A stretch of 5,293 nucleotides of DNA from Pseudomonadota bacterium (GTDB lineage Bacteria; Pseudomonadota; Gammaproteobacteria; Xanthomonadales; Xanthomonadaceae): positions 1 through 5,293 of the forward strand of contig JAHWKC010000180.1 of assembly GCA_019348095.1 (NCBI GenBank), in the 5' to 3' direction. Of this stretch, positions 1 to 5,293 are shown piece by piece. Each line of letters opens with the position of its first letter. Positions within the stretch are counted from its first letter, which is position 1. Under the pieces are notes generated by a model. It ran no database searches. It was not told the origin of the DNA and saw only the letters and a program-made list of their open reading frames with translations. The position numbers and the translations under genes were made by a program.

Positions 1-171
1 AAGTCCGGCGGAGCGTAAGAGGTCGATCTCGTCGAGAGCCCGGGAGTCCATCTTGCGGTCGTACCGGTCAACGTGAGCCGCATCGAGGTTCTCGCGGCCT
101 GCGCTGGCGACTTCGTCGAGCAGCCAACCAGAACAGCCGCGTGACTCATCAGTCCGTTCCACGACTGCCAT
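1..171 (-). CDS. Class I SAM-dependent methyltransferase, N-terminal part (gene runs off the left edge)
   Basis: Reading the minus strand from an ATG at 171-169 gives 57 codons without a stop to the window edge. The segment GRENLDAAHVDRYDRKMDSR (residues 26-45), followed by ALDEIDLLRSAGL (46-58 counted to the edge at 57-58), resembles the stretch that precedes the first Rossmann strand in many class I methyltransferases (pattern GRENLD..HV.RYD.K.D...DE..LL...GL). This is recognition from memory, not a search. The SAM-binding glycine-rich motif would lie beyond the window, so neither substrate nor activity can be stated. No clear Shine-Dalgarno precedes the ATG. Codon use includes TTA and several A/T-ending codons, less G/C-biased than plsB and ttcA, which hints at acquisition from elsewhere. 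The gene is divergent from plsB. The alternative is chance open sequence, but the plus-strand frames here are less protein-like. Confidence 0.6.
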   Translation of the reverse strand, partial: MAVVERTDESRGCSGWLLDEVASAGRENLDAAHVDRYDRKMDSRALDEIDLLRSAGL

Positions 172-204
172 CGTGCCACGATCGCTTTCAGGCAAGGGCT
201 CAGC

Positions 205-420
205 GGCAGGAGCACCACCCCGGCGACCGCGACCGACCCGGCGCCCGACGGTCCGGTTCGGCCACGCGCGATCGACCCGGCCGCGCCAACGCCGCCCGGG
301 CACCCCACCCAGGACGAGCTGCCCATCGCCGCTGCCGCCACACCGCCGCCTCCCGCATCCGGGGGCGCACGGTCGTCCGGCAGCCGCGGGCCCTGGTGGC
401 TGCGCCTGCTGGGCAAGCTG
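205..420 (+). other. plsB: In-frame, coding-like extension upstream of the first plsB ATG
   Basis: The plsB frame is open from after the TGA at 142-144 to the ATG at 421. From about 205 its codons almost all end in G or C and encode a Pro/Ala/Thr-rich leader. It closes with SRGPWWLRLLGKL immediately before MAPWVTLTVEP. I recall Xanthomonas PlsB having a similar Pro/Ala leader and a comparable PLWARLLSQLL segment at this point, so translation probably begins upstream of 421. There is no ATG, GTG or TTG in this frame between 145 and 420. The best unusual candidate is CTG at 319, with AGGA at 311-314 only four bases away. The other explanation is a frameshift joining a GTG in another frame (173 or 141). 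This is probably part of the protein, but its true start is unresolved. Confidence 0.6.
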
Positions 421-2940
421 ATGGCGCCGTGGGTGACGCTCACGGTCGAACCGCGGACGCCGGCCGAGCACGACGACGGCCAGGGCCGTCCGGTCTGCTA
501 CGTGCTGGAGGACTACGGCCTGTCCAACGCGCTGATCCTGGAGCGCGCCTGCCGCCAGACCGGGCTGCCGTCGCCGCTGCAGCCGCTGGCCGACGACCTG
601 CTGGGCCGCAAGCGCGCCTATGTCGCGCTGTCGCGGCGCAACGCCAGCGCGCTGGCGCCGTTGCAGTCGCTCGGCCAGAACCCGCCGTCGCCGACCACCC
701 ACTCCGGTTCGCTGGCCCGGCTGCTGGACGCGCACCGCGCAGACCCGTCACTGGACGTGCAACTGGTGCCGGTGTCGATTTTCGTCGGCCGTGCCCCGGC
801 GCATAGCAGCGGCTGGTTCTCGGTGCTGTTCTCGGAGAACTGGACCCTGGTCGGCGGTTTCCGCCGGCTGCTCGCGATCGCGCTCAACGGCCGCCACACC
901 ATGGTGCGGTTCGCCCCGCCGGTCTCGCTGCGCAGCGTGGTGGACGAAGGCCTGCCGCCCGAGCGCACCGTGCGCAAGCTCTCGCGCGTGCTGCGCACCC
1001 ACTTCCGGCTGATCCGCGCGGCGGTGATCGGGCCGGACCTCTCGACCCGGCGCCTGCTGGTCGACCGGGTGCTGGCCGCCGTGCCGGTCAAGGAGGCGAT
1101 CACCGTCCAGGCCCGGCGTGACGGCTCCAGCTATGCCGACGCCTGGAAGAAGGCGCACGCCTACGCCTACGAGATCGCCGCGGACTACTCGCATCCGGTG
1201 GTGCGTTCGCTGAGCTTCATGCTGACCCCGATCTGGAACCGGATCTACCGCGGCGTGCTGGTACATCACCTCGACCAGCTCAAGCAGGACGCGCCCGGGC
1301 ACGAGGTGGTCTACGTGCCGTGCCACCGCAGCCACATGGATTACCTGCTGCTGTCGTACCTGCTGTACGCGCGCGGCACCGTGCCGCCGCACATTGTCGC
1401 CGGCATCAACCTCAACCTGCCGGTGATCGGCGGCGTGCTGCGCAAGGGCGGGGCGTTCTTCATCCGCCGCTCGATCCGCGGCAGCGCGTTGTACTCGGCG
1501 GTGCTGGGCGAGTACGTCGCCCAGCTGGTGTCGGGCGGCTATTCGATCGAGTACTTCGTGGAGGGCGGCCGCTCGCGCACCGGCCGGCTGCTGCCGCCCA
1601 AGGGCGGCATGGTGTCGATGACCGTGCGCGGCTACCTGCGCCAGCCGACCCGGCCGGTATTGTTCCAGCCGGTCTACATCGGCTACGAGAAGCTCATGGA
1701 AGGCGGCAGCTACCTCGACGAGCTCTCCGGCAAGCCCAAGCGGAAGGAGTCGATCTGGGCGCTGCTGGCCGGCATCCCGAAGGTGCTGCGCTCCAACTAC
1801 GGCCAGGTGGTGGTGAATTTCGGCGAACCGATCCGGCTCAGCGAGGTGCTTGCCGAGCACGCGCCGCAGTGGCGCGGCGAGCCGCTGGCGGAGGACGAGA
1901 AACCCGCTTGGCTGCCGGCCGCGGTCAGCCACATCACCGAGCGCATCCAGATCAACGTCAACCGCGCCGCCGACGTCAACCCGATCAACCTGCTCGCGCT
2001 GGCGCTGCTGTCCACCCCCAAACACGCGATGGGCGAAGGCGACCTGCTGGCCCAGCTCGCGCTGAGCAAGACCCTGCTGGCCGAGGTGCCCTATTCCGAC
2101 GGGGCCAAGCGCGGTGCCGTGGGCCGGCTGGACCGCGTCACCGTGACTCCGCACACGCCGGCCGAAATCGTCGCCCACGGCGAGGAGATCGGCGTGCTCA
2201 CCCGTACCCCGCACCCGCTCGGCGACGTGCTCGGGGTGAGCGGCGACAACGCGGTGCTGCTGAGCTACTTCCGCAACAACGTGCTGCACCTGTTCACCGG
2301 CGCCTCGTGGATAGCGTGCTGTTTCCAGCACAACCGCCGCATGAGCCGCAACAGCGTGCTGCGACTGGGCCGCAGCGTGTACCCGTTCCTGCAGGCCGAG
2401 TTGTTCCTGCCGTGGGACGAGGACGGTTTCGTGCAGCGCCTGTCGCGCACCACCGACCTGTTCATGCGCGAGGGGCTGCTCGAGCAGGTCGGCGAGGACG
2501 ACGGCGGCATCCTGGCGCGCAACGCCGGCCAGACCGACGAGGTGTTCCGCCTGCGCGCGATCGGCCACTCGCTGCAGCAGGCGTTCGAGCGCTACTACAT
2601 CGCCATTTCGGTGCTGGTGAAAAACGGCGCCGGCACGCTGTCGGCCGGCGAGCTGGAAAGCCTGTGCCAGTTGGCCGCGCAGCGCCTGAGCCTGCTGTAC
2701 GCGCCGGCCGCGCCGGAGTTCTTCGACAAGACCCTGTTCCGCGGCTTCATCCAGAAGCTGCGCGAACTCAAGCTGGTCTGGGCCGACGAGGCCGGCAAAC
2801 TCGCCTTCGACGCGCGCCTGGAGGCCTGGGCCAAGGACGCCAAGTTCATCCTCGGCCGCGAACTGCGCCACACCATCGAAAAGGTGAGCCCGGCGGCAGC
2901 CAAGCCGCGGCGAGCGCACGACGCCGCCGACACCCCGTAG
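421..2940 (+). CDS. plsB: Glycerol-3-phosphate 1-O-acyltransferase PlsB
   Basis: PlsB is an inner-membrane-associated enzyme. It transfers an acyl group from acyl-CoA or acyl-ACP to position 1 of sn-glycerol-3-phosphate, giving lysophosphatidate, the first step of phospholipid synthesis. The 839-residue product carries all four acyltransferase blocks. Block I is HRSHMD (302-307, the catalytic H-x4-D). Block II is GGAFFIRRS (343-351). Block III is YFVEGGRSRTGR (378-389), the glycerol-phosphate binding segment. Block IV is PVYIGYE (417-423). The N-terminal VPVSIFVGRAP (116-126) and C-terminal APEFFDKTLFR segments are also typical, and the length fits the family (E. coli 807). The start given is the first ATG, but similarity continues upstream, so the natural protein is probably longer. 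The TAG stop lies inside a REP repeat. An apparent insertion lies near residues 561-571. Neighbours are a divergent methyltransferase-like gene and a convergent DUF465 gene, so plsB is probably transcribed alone. Confidence 0.95.
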   Translation: MAPWVTLTVEPRTPAEHDDGQGRPVCYVLEDYGLSNALILERACRQTGLPSPLQPLADDLLGRKRAYVALSRRNASALAPLQSLGQNPPSPTTHSGSLARLLDAHRADPSLDVQLVPVSIFVGRAPAHSSGWFSVLFSENWTLVGGFRRLLAIALNGRHTMVRFAPPVSLRSVVDEGLPPERTVRKLSRVLRTHFRLIRAAVIGPDLSTRRLLVDRVLAAVPVKEAITVQARRDGSSYADAWKKAHAYAYEIAADYSHPVVRSLSFMLTPIWNRIYRGVLVHHLDQLKQDAPGHEVVYVPCHRSHMDYLLLSYLLYARGTVPPHIVAGINLNLPVIGGVLRKGGAFFIRRSIRGSALYSAVLGEYVAQLVSGGYSIEYFVEGGRSRTGRLLPPKGGMVSMTVRGYLRQPTRPVLFQPVYIGYEKLMEGGSYLDELSGKPKRKESIWALLAGIPKVLRSNYGQVVVNFGEPIRLSEVLAEHAPQWRGEPLAEDEKPAWLPAAVSHITERIQINVNRAADVNPINLLALALLSTPKHAMGEGDLLAQLALSKTLLAEVPYSDGAKRGAVGRLDRVTVTPHTPAEIVAHGEEIGVLTRTPHPLGDVLGVSGDNAVLLSYFRNNVLHLFTGASWIACCFQHNRRMSRNSVLRLGRSVYPFLQAELFLPWDEDGFVQRLSRTTDLFMREGLLEQVGEDDGGILARNAGQTDEVFRLRAIGHSLQQAFERYYIAISVLVKNGAGTLSAGELESLCQLAAQRLSLLYAPAAPEFFDKTLFRGFIQKLRELKLVWADEAGKLAFDARLEAWAKDAKFILGRELRHTIEKVSPAAAKPRRAHDAADTP

Positions 2941-2961
2941 GAGCGGCTTCAGCCGCGAACC
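2937..2961 (+). repeat. REP element, left copy
   Basis: This 25-nt sequence begins GTAGGAGCGGCTTCAGCCGC and ends GAACC. It contains an imperfect hairpin, GCGGCT/AGCCGC around TC. It matches the intergenic palindrome scattered in Xanthomonadales and Pseudomonas genomes, a class usually mobilised by single-domain RAYT (TnpA-REP) transposases. No such transposase is in the window. The TAG at 2938-2940 is the plsB stop, so the repeat overlaps the end of the gene. An exact inverted copy lies at 3068-3092. Confidence 0.9.
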
Positions 2962-3067
2962 GGAACCGGTTGCCGGCGCGGCGCCCCGGTCGCGGCCTGC
3001 TTCGAGGAGGCAATCGTTTTCCCGACCCGCGAACGCCATCGGGTGACATCGACGGGCGGACCATTGT
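2962..3067. other. 106-nt spacer between the two inverted REP copies
   Basis: No gene is visible here. The spacer contains the perfect palindrome AACCGGTT (2964-2971). It also has a weak hairpin, GCCTGCTTCGAGGAGGC (2995-3011), with one mismatch in the stem, followed five bases later by TTTT (3017-3020). The hairpin could be a poor intrinsic terminator for plsB, but the stem is short and the T-run interrupted. The whole unit of REP, spacer and inverted REP is arranged like a REPIN or BIME, although the spacer is of moderate length. Confidence 0.5.
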
Positions 3068-3092
3068 GGTTCGCGGCTGAAGCCGCTCCTAC
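3068..3092 (-). repeat. REP element, right copy (inverted)
   Basis: This is the exact reverse complement of 2937-2961 over all 25 positions; identity stops immediately inward on both sides (G at 2962 against the complement of T at 3067). The minus-strand TAG at 3091-3089 is the stop codon of the DUF465 gene, so this copy also overlaps a gene end. In a transcript crossing both copies, the arms could pair with each other or each fold as its own small hairpin. Such pairs between convergent genes can limit read-through or stabilise 3' ends, but that role is inferred here. Confidence 0.9.
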
Positions 3093-3307
3093 GCCGGCTC
3101 GTCCGGGATCAGCGCGCTCTCCAGCCGCGCGATGCAGTCCTTGAGCAGCAACTTGCGCTTCTTCAGCCGTTTGAGCGCGAGGTCGTCGTGCGCGCTGTCC
3201 AGTTGCAGCGGCGCCAGGCGCGCGATCGCGGCGTCGAGGTCGCGATGCTCGACCCGCAGCTCGGCCAGTCGGCGTGAAATCAGGGCGGGGTCGTCGCTTT
3301 CGCTCAT
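3089..3307 (-). CDS. DUF465 (YdcH-family) small coiled-coil protein
   Basis: The product is a 72-residue protein with the DUF465 pattern: LAELRVEHRDLDAAIARL (14-31), then the basic block RLKKRKLLLKDCIARLE (47-63). It has no signal peptide or membrane segment. Both halves are strongly helical and heptad-like, consistent with a helical hairpin or coiled coil. The family is widespread in Proteobacteria and its molecular function is not established, so none is assigned. The ATG start at 3307 gives the usual family length (about 70). No convincing Shine-Dalgarno precedes it. The gene is convergent with plsB and divergent from ttcA, 67 nt away. Its TAG stop falls inside the right REP copy. Confidence 0.9.
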   Translation of the reverse strand: MSESDDPALISRRLAELRVEHRDLDAAIARLAPLQLDSAHDDLALKRLKKRKLLLKDCIARLESALIPDEPA

Positions 3308-3359
3308 GGATCGCAGCTTAGCGCGCGGCCGCGGCGACCGTCATCGATGCCGCGACCGG

Positions 3360-3365
3360 TAGAAT
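3360..3365 (+). promoter_or_regulatory. Predicted -10 box for ttcA (TAGAAT), suggesting a leaderless or near-leaderless mRNA
   Basis: TAGAAT matches the sigma-70 -10 consensus TATAAT at five of six positions and ends 9 nt before the ttcA ATG. Transcription would therefore begin at or within a few bases of the start codon. The intervening bases are GGCCGGCCG, with no Shine-Dalgarno, which fits leaderless initiation. The -35 is weak: CCGTCA (3338-3343) at 16-nt spacing matches only three of six bases. This is a sequence prediction only. Confidence 0.5.
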
Positions 3366-3374
3366 GGCCGGCCG

Positions 3375-4238
3375 ATGAACACCCGCGCATTGCCCCTGCT
3401 CGATCCCACGCCCTTGGACTCCAAGCCACCGGCACCGGCGCCGCGCGCGCCCGATGTGGAGCGCCTGGGCACGCGCCTGCGCCACCAGGTCGGCCAGGCG
3501 ATCGCCGACTTCGGCATGATCGAGGACGGCGACAAGGTCATGGTGTGCCTGTCGGGCGGCAAGGACAGCTACACCATGCTCGACATCCTGCTGCAGCTGC
3601 AGAAGAAGGCGCCGGTGAAGTTCGAGCTGGTCGCGGTCAACCTCGATCAGAAACAGCCGGATTTTCCCGAGCACGTGCTGCCCGCGTATCTCGAGTCGAT
3701 CGGCGTGGCTTACAAGGTACTGGAGCAGGACACCTACTCGGTGGTCACCCGCGTGGTGCCCGAGGGCAAGACGATGTGTTCGCTGTGCTCGCGGCTGCGG
3801 CGCGGCGCGCTGTACTCGTATGCGGCGCGGGAAGGCTTCAGCAAGATCGCGCTCGGCCACCATCGCGACGACCTGGTCGCCACGTTTTTCCTCAACCTGT
3901 TCTTCCACGCGAAGCTTTCGGGCATGCCGCCCAAGCTGCTCAGCGACGACGGCCGCCACGTGGTGATCCGCCCGCTCGCCTACGTGCGCGAGCACGACAT
4001 AGCGCAGTACGCGCAGGCCCGGCAGTTCCCGATCATCCCGTGCAACCTGTGCGGCTCGCAGGAGAACCTGCAGCGCAAGCAGGTCCAACGGATGATGGCC
4101 GACTGGGAGCGCGAGACGCCGGGGCGCATCGAGACGATCGCGCGGGCGCTGGGCGACATCCGCCCGTCGCAGCTGAGCGATCCGAAGCTGTTCGACTTCC
4201 TCGGGCTGACGGCCCAACACAGCAGTTTCCCCCTTTAA
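3375..4238 (+). CDS. ttcA: tRNA 2-thiocytidine(32) synthetase TtcA
   Basis: TtcA is a cytoplasmic, ATP-dependent Fe-S enzyme that thiolates cytidine 32 in certain tRNAs to 2-thiocytidine. The 287-residue product shows the PP-loop ATPase motif SGGKDS (60-65). It also has the two CxxC pairs, CSLC (135-138) and CNLC (223-226), of which three cysteines bind the cluster in studied members. GHHRDD (161-166) and PPKLLSDDG (185-193) are also characteristic of TtcA. The N-terminal 25 residues are Pro-rich and variable. The ATG at 3375 is chosen because [19 protein letters not shown] aligns with the family soon after it and a -10 box sits just upstream. The C-terminus, ending ...[16 protein letters not shown], is shorter than E. 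coli TtcA (311). The last residues and the TAA are encoded by a palindromic intergenic repeat. rdgC follows 50 nt downstream on the same strand. Confidence 0.95.
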   Translation: MNTRALPLLDPTPLDSKPPAPAPRAPDVERLGTRLRHQVGQAIADFGMIEDGDKVMVCLSGGKDSYTMLDILLQLQKKAPVKFELVAVNLDQKQPDFPEHVLPAYLESIGVAYKVLEQDTYSVVTRVVPEGKTMCSLCSRLRRGALYSYAAREGFSKIALGHHRDDLVATFFLNLFFHAKLSGMPPKLLSDDGRHVVIRPLAYVREHDIAQYAQARQFPIIPCNLCGSQENLQRKQVQRMMADWERETPGRIETIARALGDIRPSQLSDPKLFDFLGLTAQHSSFPL

Positions 4239-4249
4239 AAAGGGAGGGA
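4226..4249. repeat. Short palindromic intergenic repeat overlapping the ttcA stop
   Basis: A run of TTT and CCCCC leads into CCCTTT (4231-4236), AA, then AAAGGG (4239-4244) and a further AGGGA. The core is a perfect inverted repeat with a 2-base centre. It resembles the C-rich/G-rich intergenic palindromes I recall from Xanthomonadales, which often yield FPL or FPLK tails when read as protein. The ttcA TAA (4236-4238) is inside it. The stem is too short, and no T-run follows, so it is not called a terminator. Confidence 0.5.
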
Positions 4250-4278
4250 CCTGAAAACTCCTTGTTTGTTTCCTCTGC

Positions 4279-4282
4279 AGGA
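4279..4282 (+). promoter_or_regulatory. Ribosome binding site of rdgC (AGGA)
   Basis: AGGA lies six bases before the ATG at 4289, in the context GCAGGACTTTCG. It decides the start: the rdgC frame stays open far upstream through ttcA, but only this ATG has a good Shine-Dalgarno and gives the family-typical N-terminus MFFRNLTLFR. Confidence 0.75.
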
Positions 4283-4288
4283 CTTTCG

Positions 4289-5209
4289 ATGTTCTTTCGC
4301 AACCTCACGCTGTTCCGTTTCCCCCTCACCACCAAGCTCGACGACCTCGACGCCGGCCTGGAGGAATGCCGGCTCAAGCCGGTCGGCCCGATGGAGCTGT
4401 CCTCGCGCGGTTTCATCTCGCCATTTGGTCGACAAGATGCCGGCCGCGATGCCGAGGCGATGTCGCACCGGATTGGTGACGCGCTGTGGCTGACCGTCGG
4501 CGGCGAGGACCGGCTGCTGCCCGGCTCGGTGGTCAACGACATGCTGGCCAAGAAACTGGCCGAGATCGAACAGAAGGAAGGCCGCAAGCCGGGCGGGCGC
4601 ACCCGCAAGCGGATCAAGGACGAGCTCATCGTCGACCTGCTGCCGCGCGCGTTCATCAAGCCCGGTCGCACCGATGCGCTGCTCGACCTGGAGCACGGCC
4701 TCTGCGTGGTCGATACCTCCAGCCGCAAGAGCGCGGAGAACGTCGCCAGCGAGATCCGCCGCGCGCTCGGCAGCTTTCCGGCGCTGCCGCTCAACGCCGA
4801 AGTCGCACCGCGCTCGATCCTGACCGGCTGGGTCGCCGGCGAGGCGCTGCCGGAGGGACTCTCGCTTGGCGACGAATGCGAGCTGCGCGATCCGGTCGAC
4901 CAGGGCGCGGTGGTCAAGTGCCAGCGCATGGAACTGCAGGGCGAGGAGATCAACAAGCACCTGGAGTCCGGCAAGCAGGTGACGCGACTTGCACTTACCC
5001 TGGATGACCACGTCTCGTTCGTGCTCGGCGAAGACCTGGTGCTGCGCAAGTTCAAGCTGCTCGACGGCGCGGTCGACCAGCTCGAATCGAACGACACCGA
5101 TGATGTGCACGCCGAGCTCGATGCGCGGTTCGCGCTCATGGCCGGCGAGCTGCGGCGGCTGTTCAGCGTGCTCGAGGGCGCACTGAAGCTGTCGAAGGTC
5201 GAGGGCTGA
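4289..5209 (+). CDS. rdgC: Recombination-associated protein RdgC
   Basis: RdgC is a nucleoid-associated DNA-binding protein. In E. coli it forms a ring-shaped dimer around duplex DNA and can restrain RecA-promoted strand exchange. The 306-residue product matches the family along its length (E. coli 303). It shows the N-terminal MFFRNLTLFRF (1-11), GFISPFGR (41-48), the basic linker RKPGGRTRKRIKDEL (99-113), LLPRAF (117-122), GLCVVDTSSRKSAE (137-150), EEINKHLESGKQVTRLAL (219-236) and the C-terminal DARFALMAGELRRL (278-291). The start is fixed by the AGGA six bases upstream. The reading frame is open through the whole of ttcA in another frame, so a long N-terminal extension would be an artefact. 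ttcA lies 50 nt upstream on the same strand, so co-transcription is possible. No terminator is evident in the 84 nt downstream. Confidence 0.95.
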   Translation: MFFRNLTLFRFPLTTKLDDLDAGLEECRLKPVGPMELSSRGFISPFGRQDAGRDAEAMSHRIGDALWLTVGGEDRLLPGSVVNDMLAKKLAEIEQKEGRKPGGRTRKRIKDELIVDLLPRAFIKPGRTDALLDLEHGLCVVDTSSRKSAENVASEIRRALGSFPALPLNAEVAPRSILTGWVAGEALPEGLSLGDECELRDPVDQGAVVKCQRMELQGEEINKHLESGKQVTRLALTLDDHVSFVLGEDLVLRKFKLLDGAVDQLESNDTDDVHAELDARFALMAGELRRLFSVLEGALKLSKVEG

Positions 5210-5293
5210 CCCGGATCACGTTCGCTCCATCGATCGGGATCGCGTCGTGCCGCATGTGCCGCACCGGGTCGGATGTCGCGAGTGCGGTCCGCG

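Noticed and set aside
141..421. Plus-strand open frames starting at GTG 141 and GTG 173
   Set aside because: Arg/Pro-rich with poor third-position bias and no similarity. Kept only as possible partners if a frameshift explains the plsB 5' end.
748..3039. Very long open frame on the minus strand opposite plsB (763 codons)
   Set aside because: Composition (many His, Gln, Arg, Ala, Val) is that of an antisense shadow in G/C-rich DNA. No recognisable domain, and plsB on the other strand is certain.
1320..3080. Long plus-strand open frame inside plsB (586 codons)
   Set aside because: Arg/Ala/Pro/Gly-rich frame-shifted shadow of plsB with no motif.
3308..3320. TAAGCT on the minus strand as a -10 box for the DUF465 gene
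   Set aside because: Only three of six consensus bases match and no -35 is visible; spacing to the ATG alone is not enough.
4229..4249. C-rich/G-rich palindrome after ttcA as an intrinsic terminator
   Set aside because: Stem of only about four to six pairs with a tiny centre and no following T-run.
3347..4288. In-frame upstream extension of rdgC through the whole of ttcA
   Set aside because: It has no RdgC similarity and is the shadow of ttcA in another frame. The ATG at 4289 has a good Shine-Dalgarno and gives the normal RdgC length.
4235..5110. Minus-strand open frames opposite rdgC
   Set aside because: Shadow-type composition with no recognisable family. rdgC is clearly the coding strand.
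5210..5293. Tail after rdgC: possible partial gene, and tandem GTGCCGCAT/GTGCCGCAC (5247-5264)
   Set aside because: Several short frames are open but none shows recognisable protein sequence, and two imperfect 9-nt copies are expected by chance in such DNA. No terminator hairpin with a T-run seen.

Overview
The window looks like ordinary chromosome from a high-GC gammaproteobacterium of the order Xanthomonadales (Xanthomonadaceae or Rhodanobacteraceae). Three things suggest this. The PlsB protein is of the long type with a Pro/Ala-rich leader, as I remember it from Xanthomonas. The third codon position is strongly G/C. The intergenic DNA carries the GTAGGAGCGGCTTCAGCCGC repetitive extragenic palindrome common in these genomes. 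The genus cannot be fixed from the sequence alone.

Layout from left to right: (1) positions 171 to 1, minus strand: the 5' end of a gene cut by the window edge, resembling the N-terminus of a class I SAM-dependent methyltransferase. (2) About 205-420: sequence in frame with plsB, coding-like and matching the PlsB N-terminal region, but without an ATG, GTG or TTG start. (3) 421-2940, plus: plsB, glycerol-3-phosphate acyltransferase. (4) 2937-3092: two perfect inverted 25-nt REP copies around a 106-nt spacer, between convergent genes. (5) 3307-3089, minus: a 72-residue DUF465/YdcH-family protein. (6) 3375-4238, plus: ttcA, tRNA 2-thiocytidine synthetase, divergent from the DUF465 gene and preceded by a TAGAAT box only 9 nt from its ATG. 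(7) 4226-4249: a short C/T-A/G palindrome that supplies the ttcA stop. (8) 4289-5209, plus: rdgC, a recombination-associated DNA-binding protein, with a good Shine-Dalgarno. (9) 5210-5293: a short tail with no assignable gene.

The genes are housekeeping functions that do not form one pathway: phospholipid synthesis (plsB), tRNA thiolation (ttcA) and nucleoid/recombination control (rdgC). ttcA and rdgC are 50 nt apart and could share a transcript. I see no defence system, CRISPR array, transposase or new multi-gene system. The most unusual features are at gene ends: plsB, the DUF465 gene and ttcA all take their stop codons from repetitive palindromic sequence, and plsB has an unresolved 5' end.
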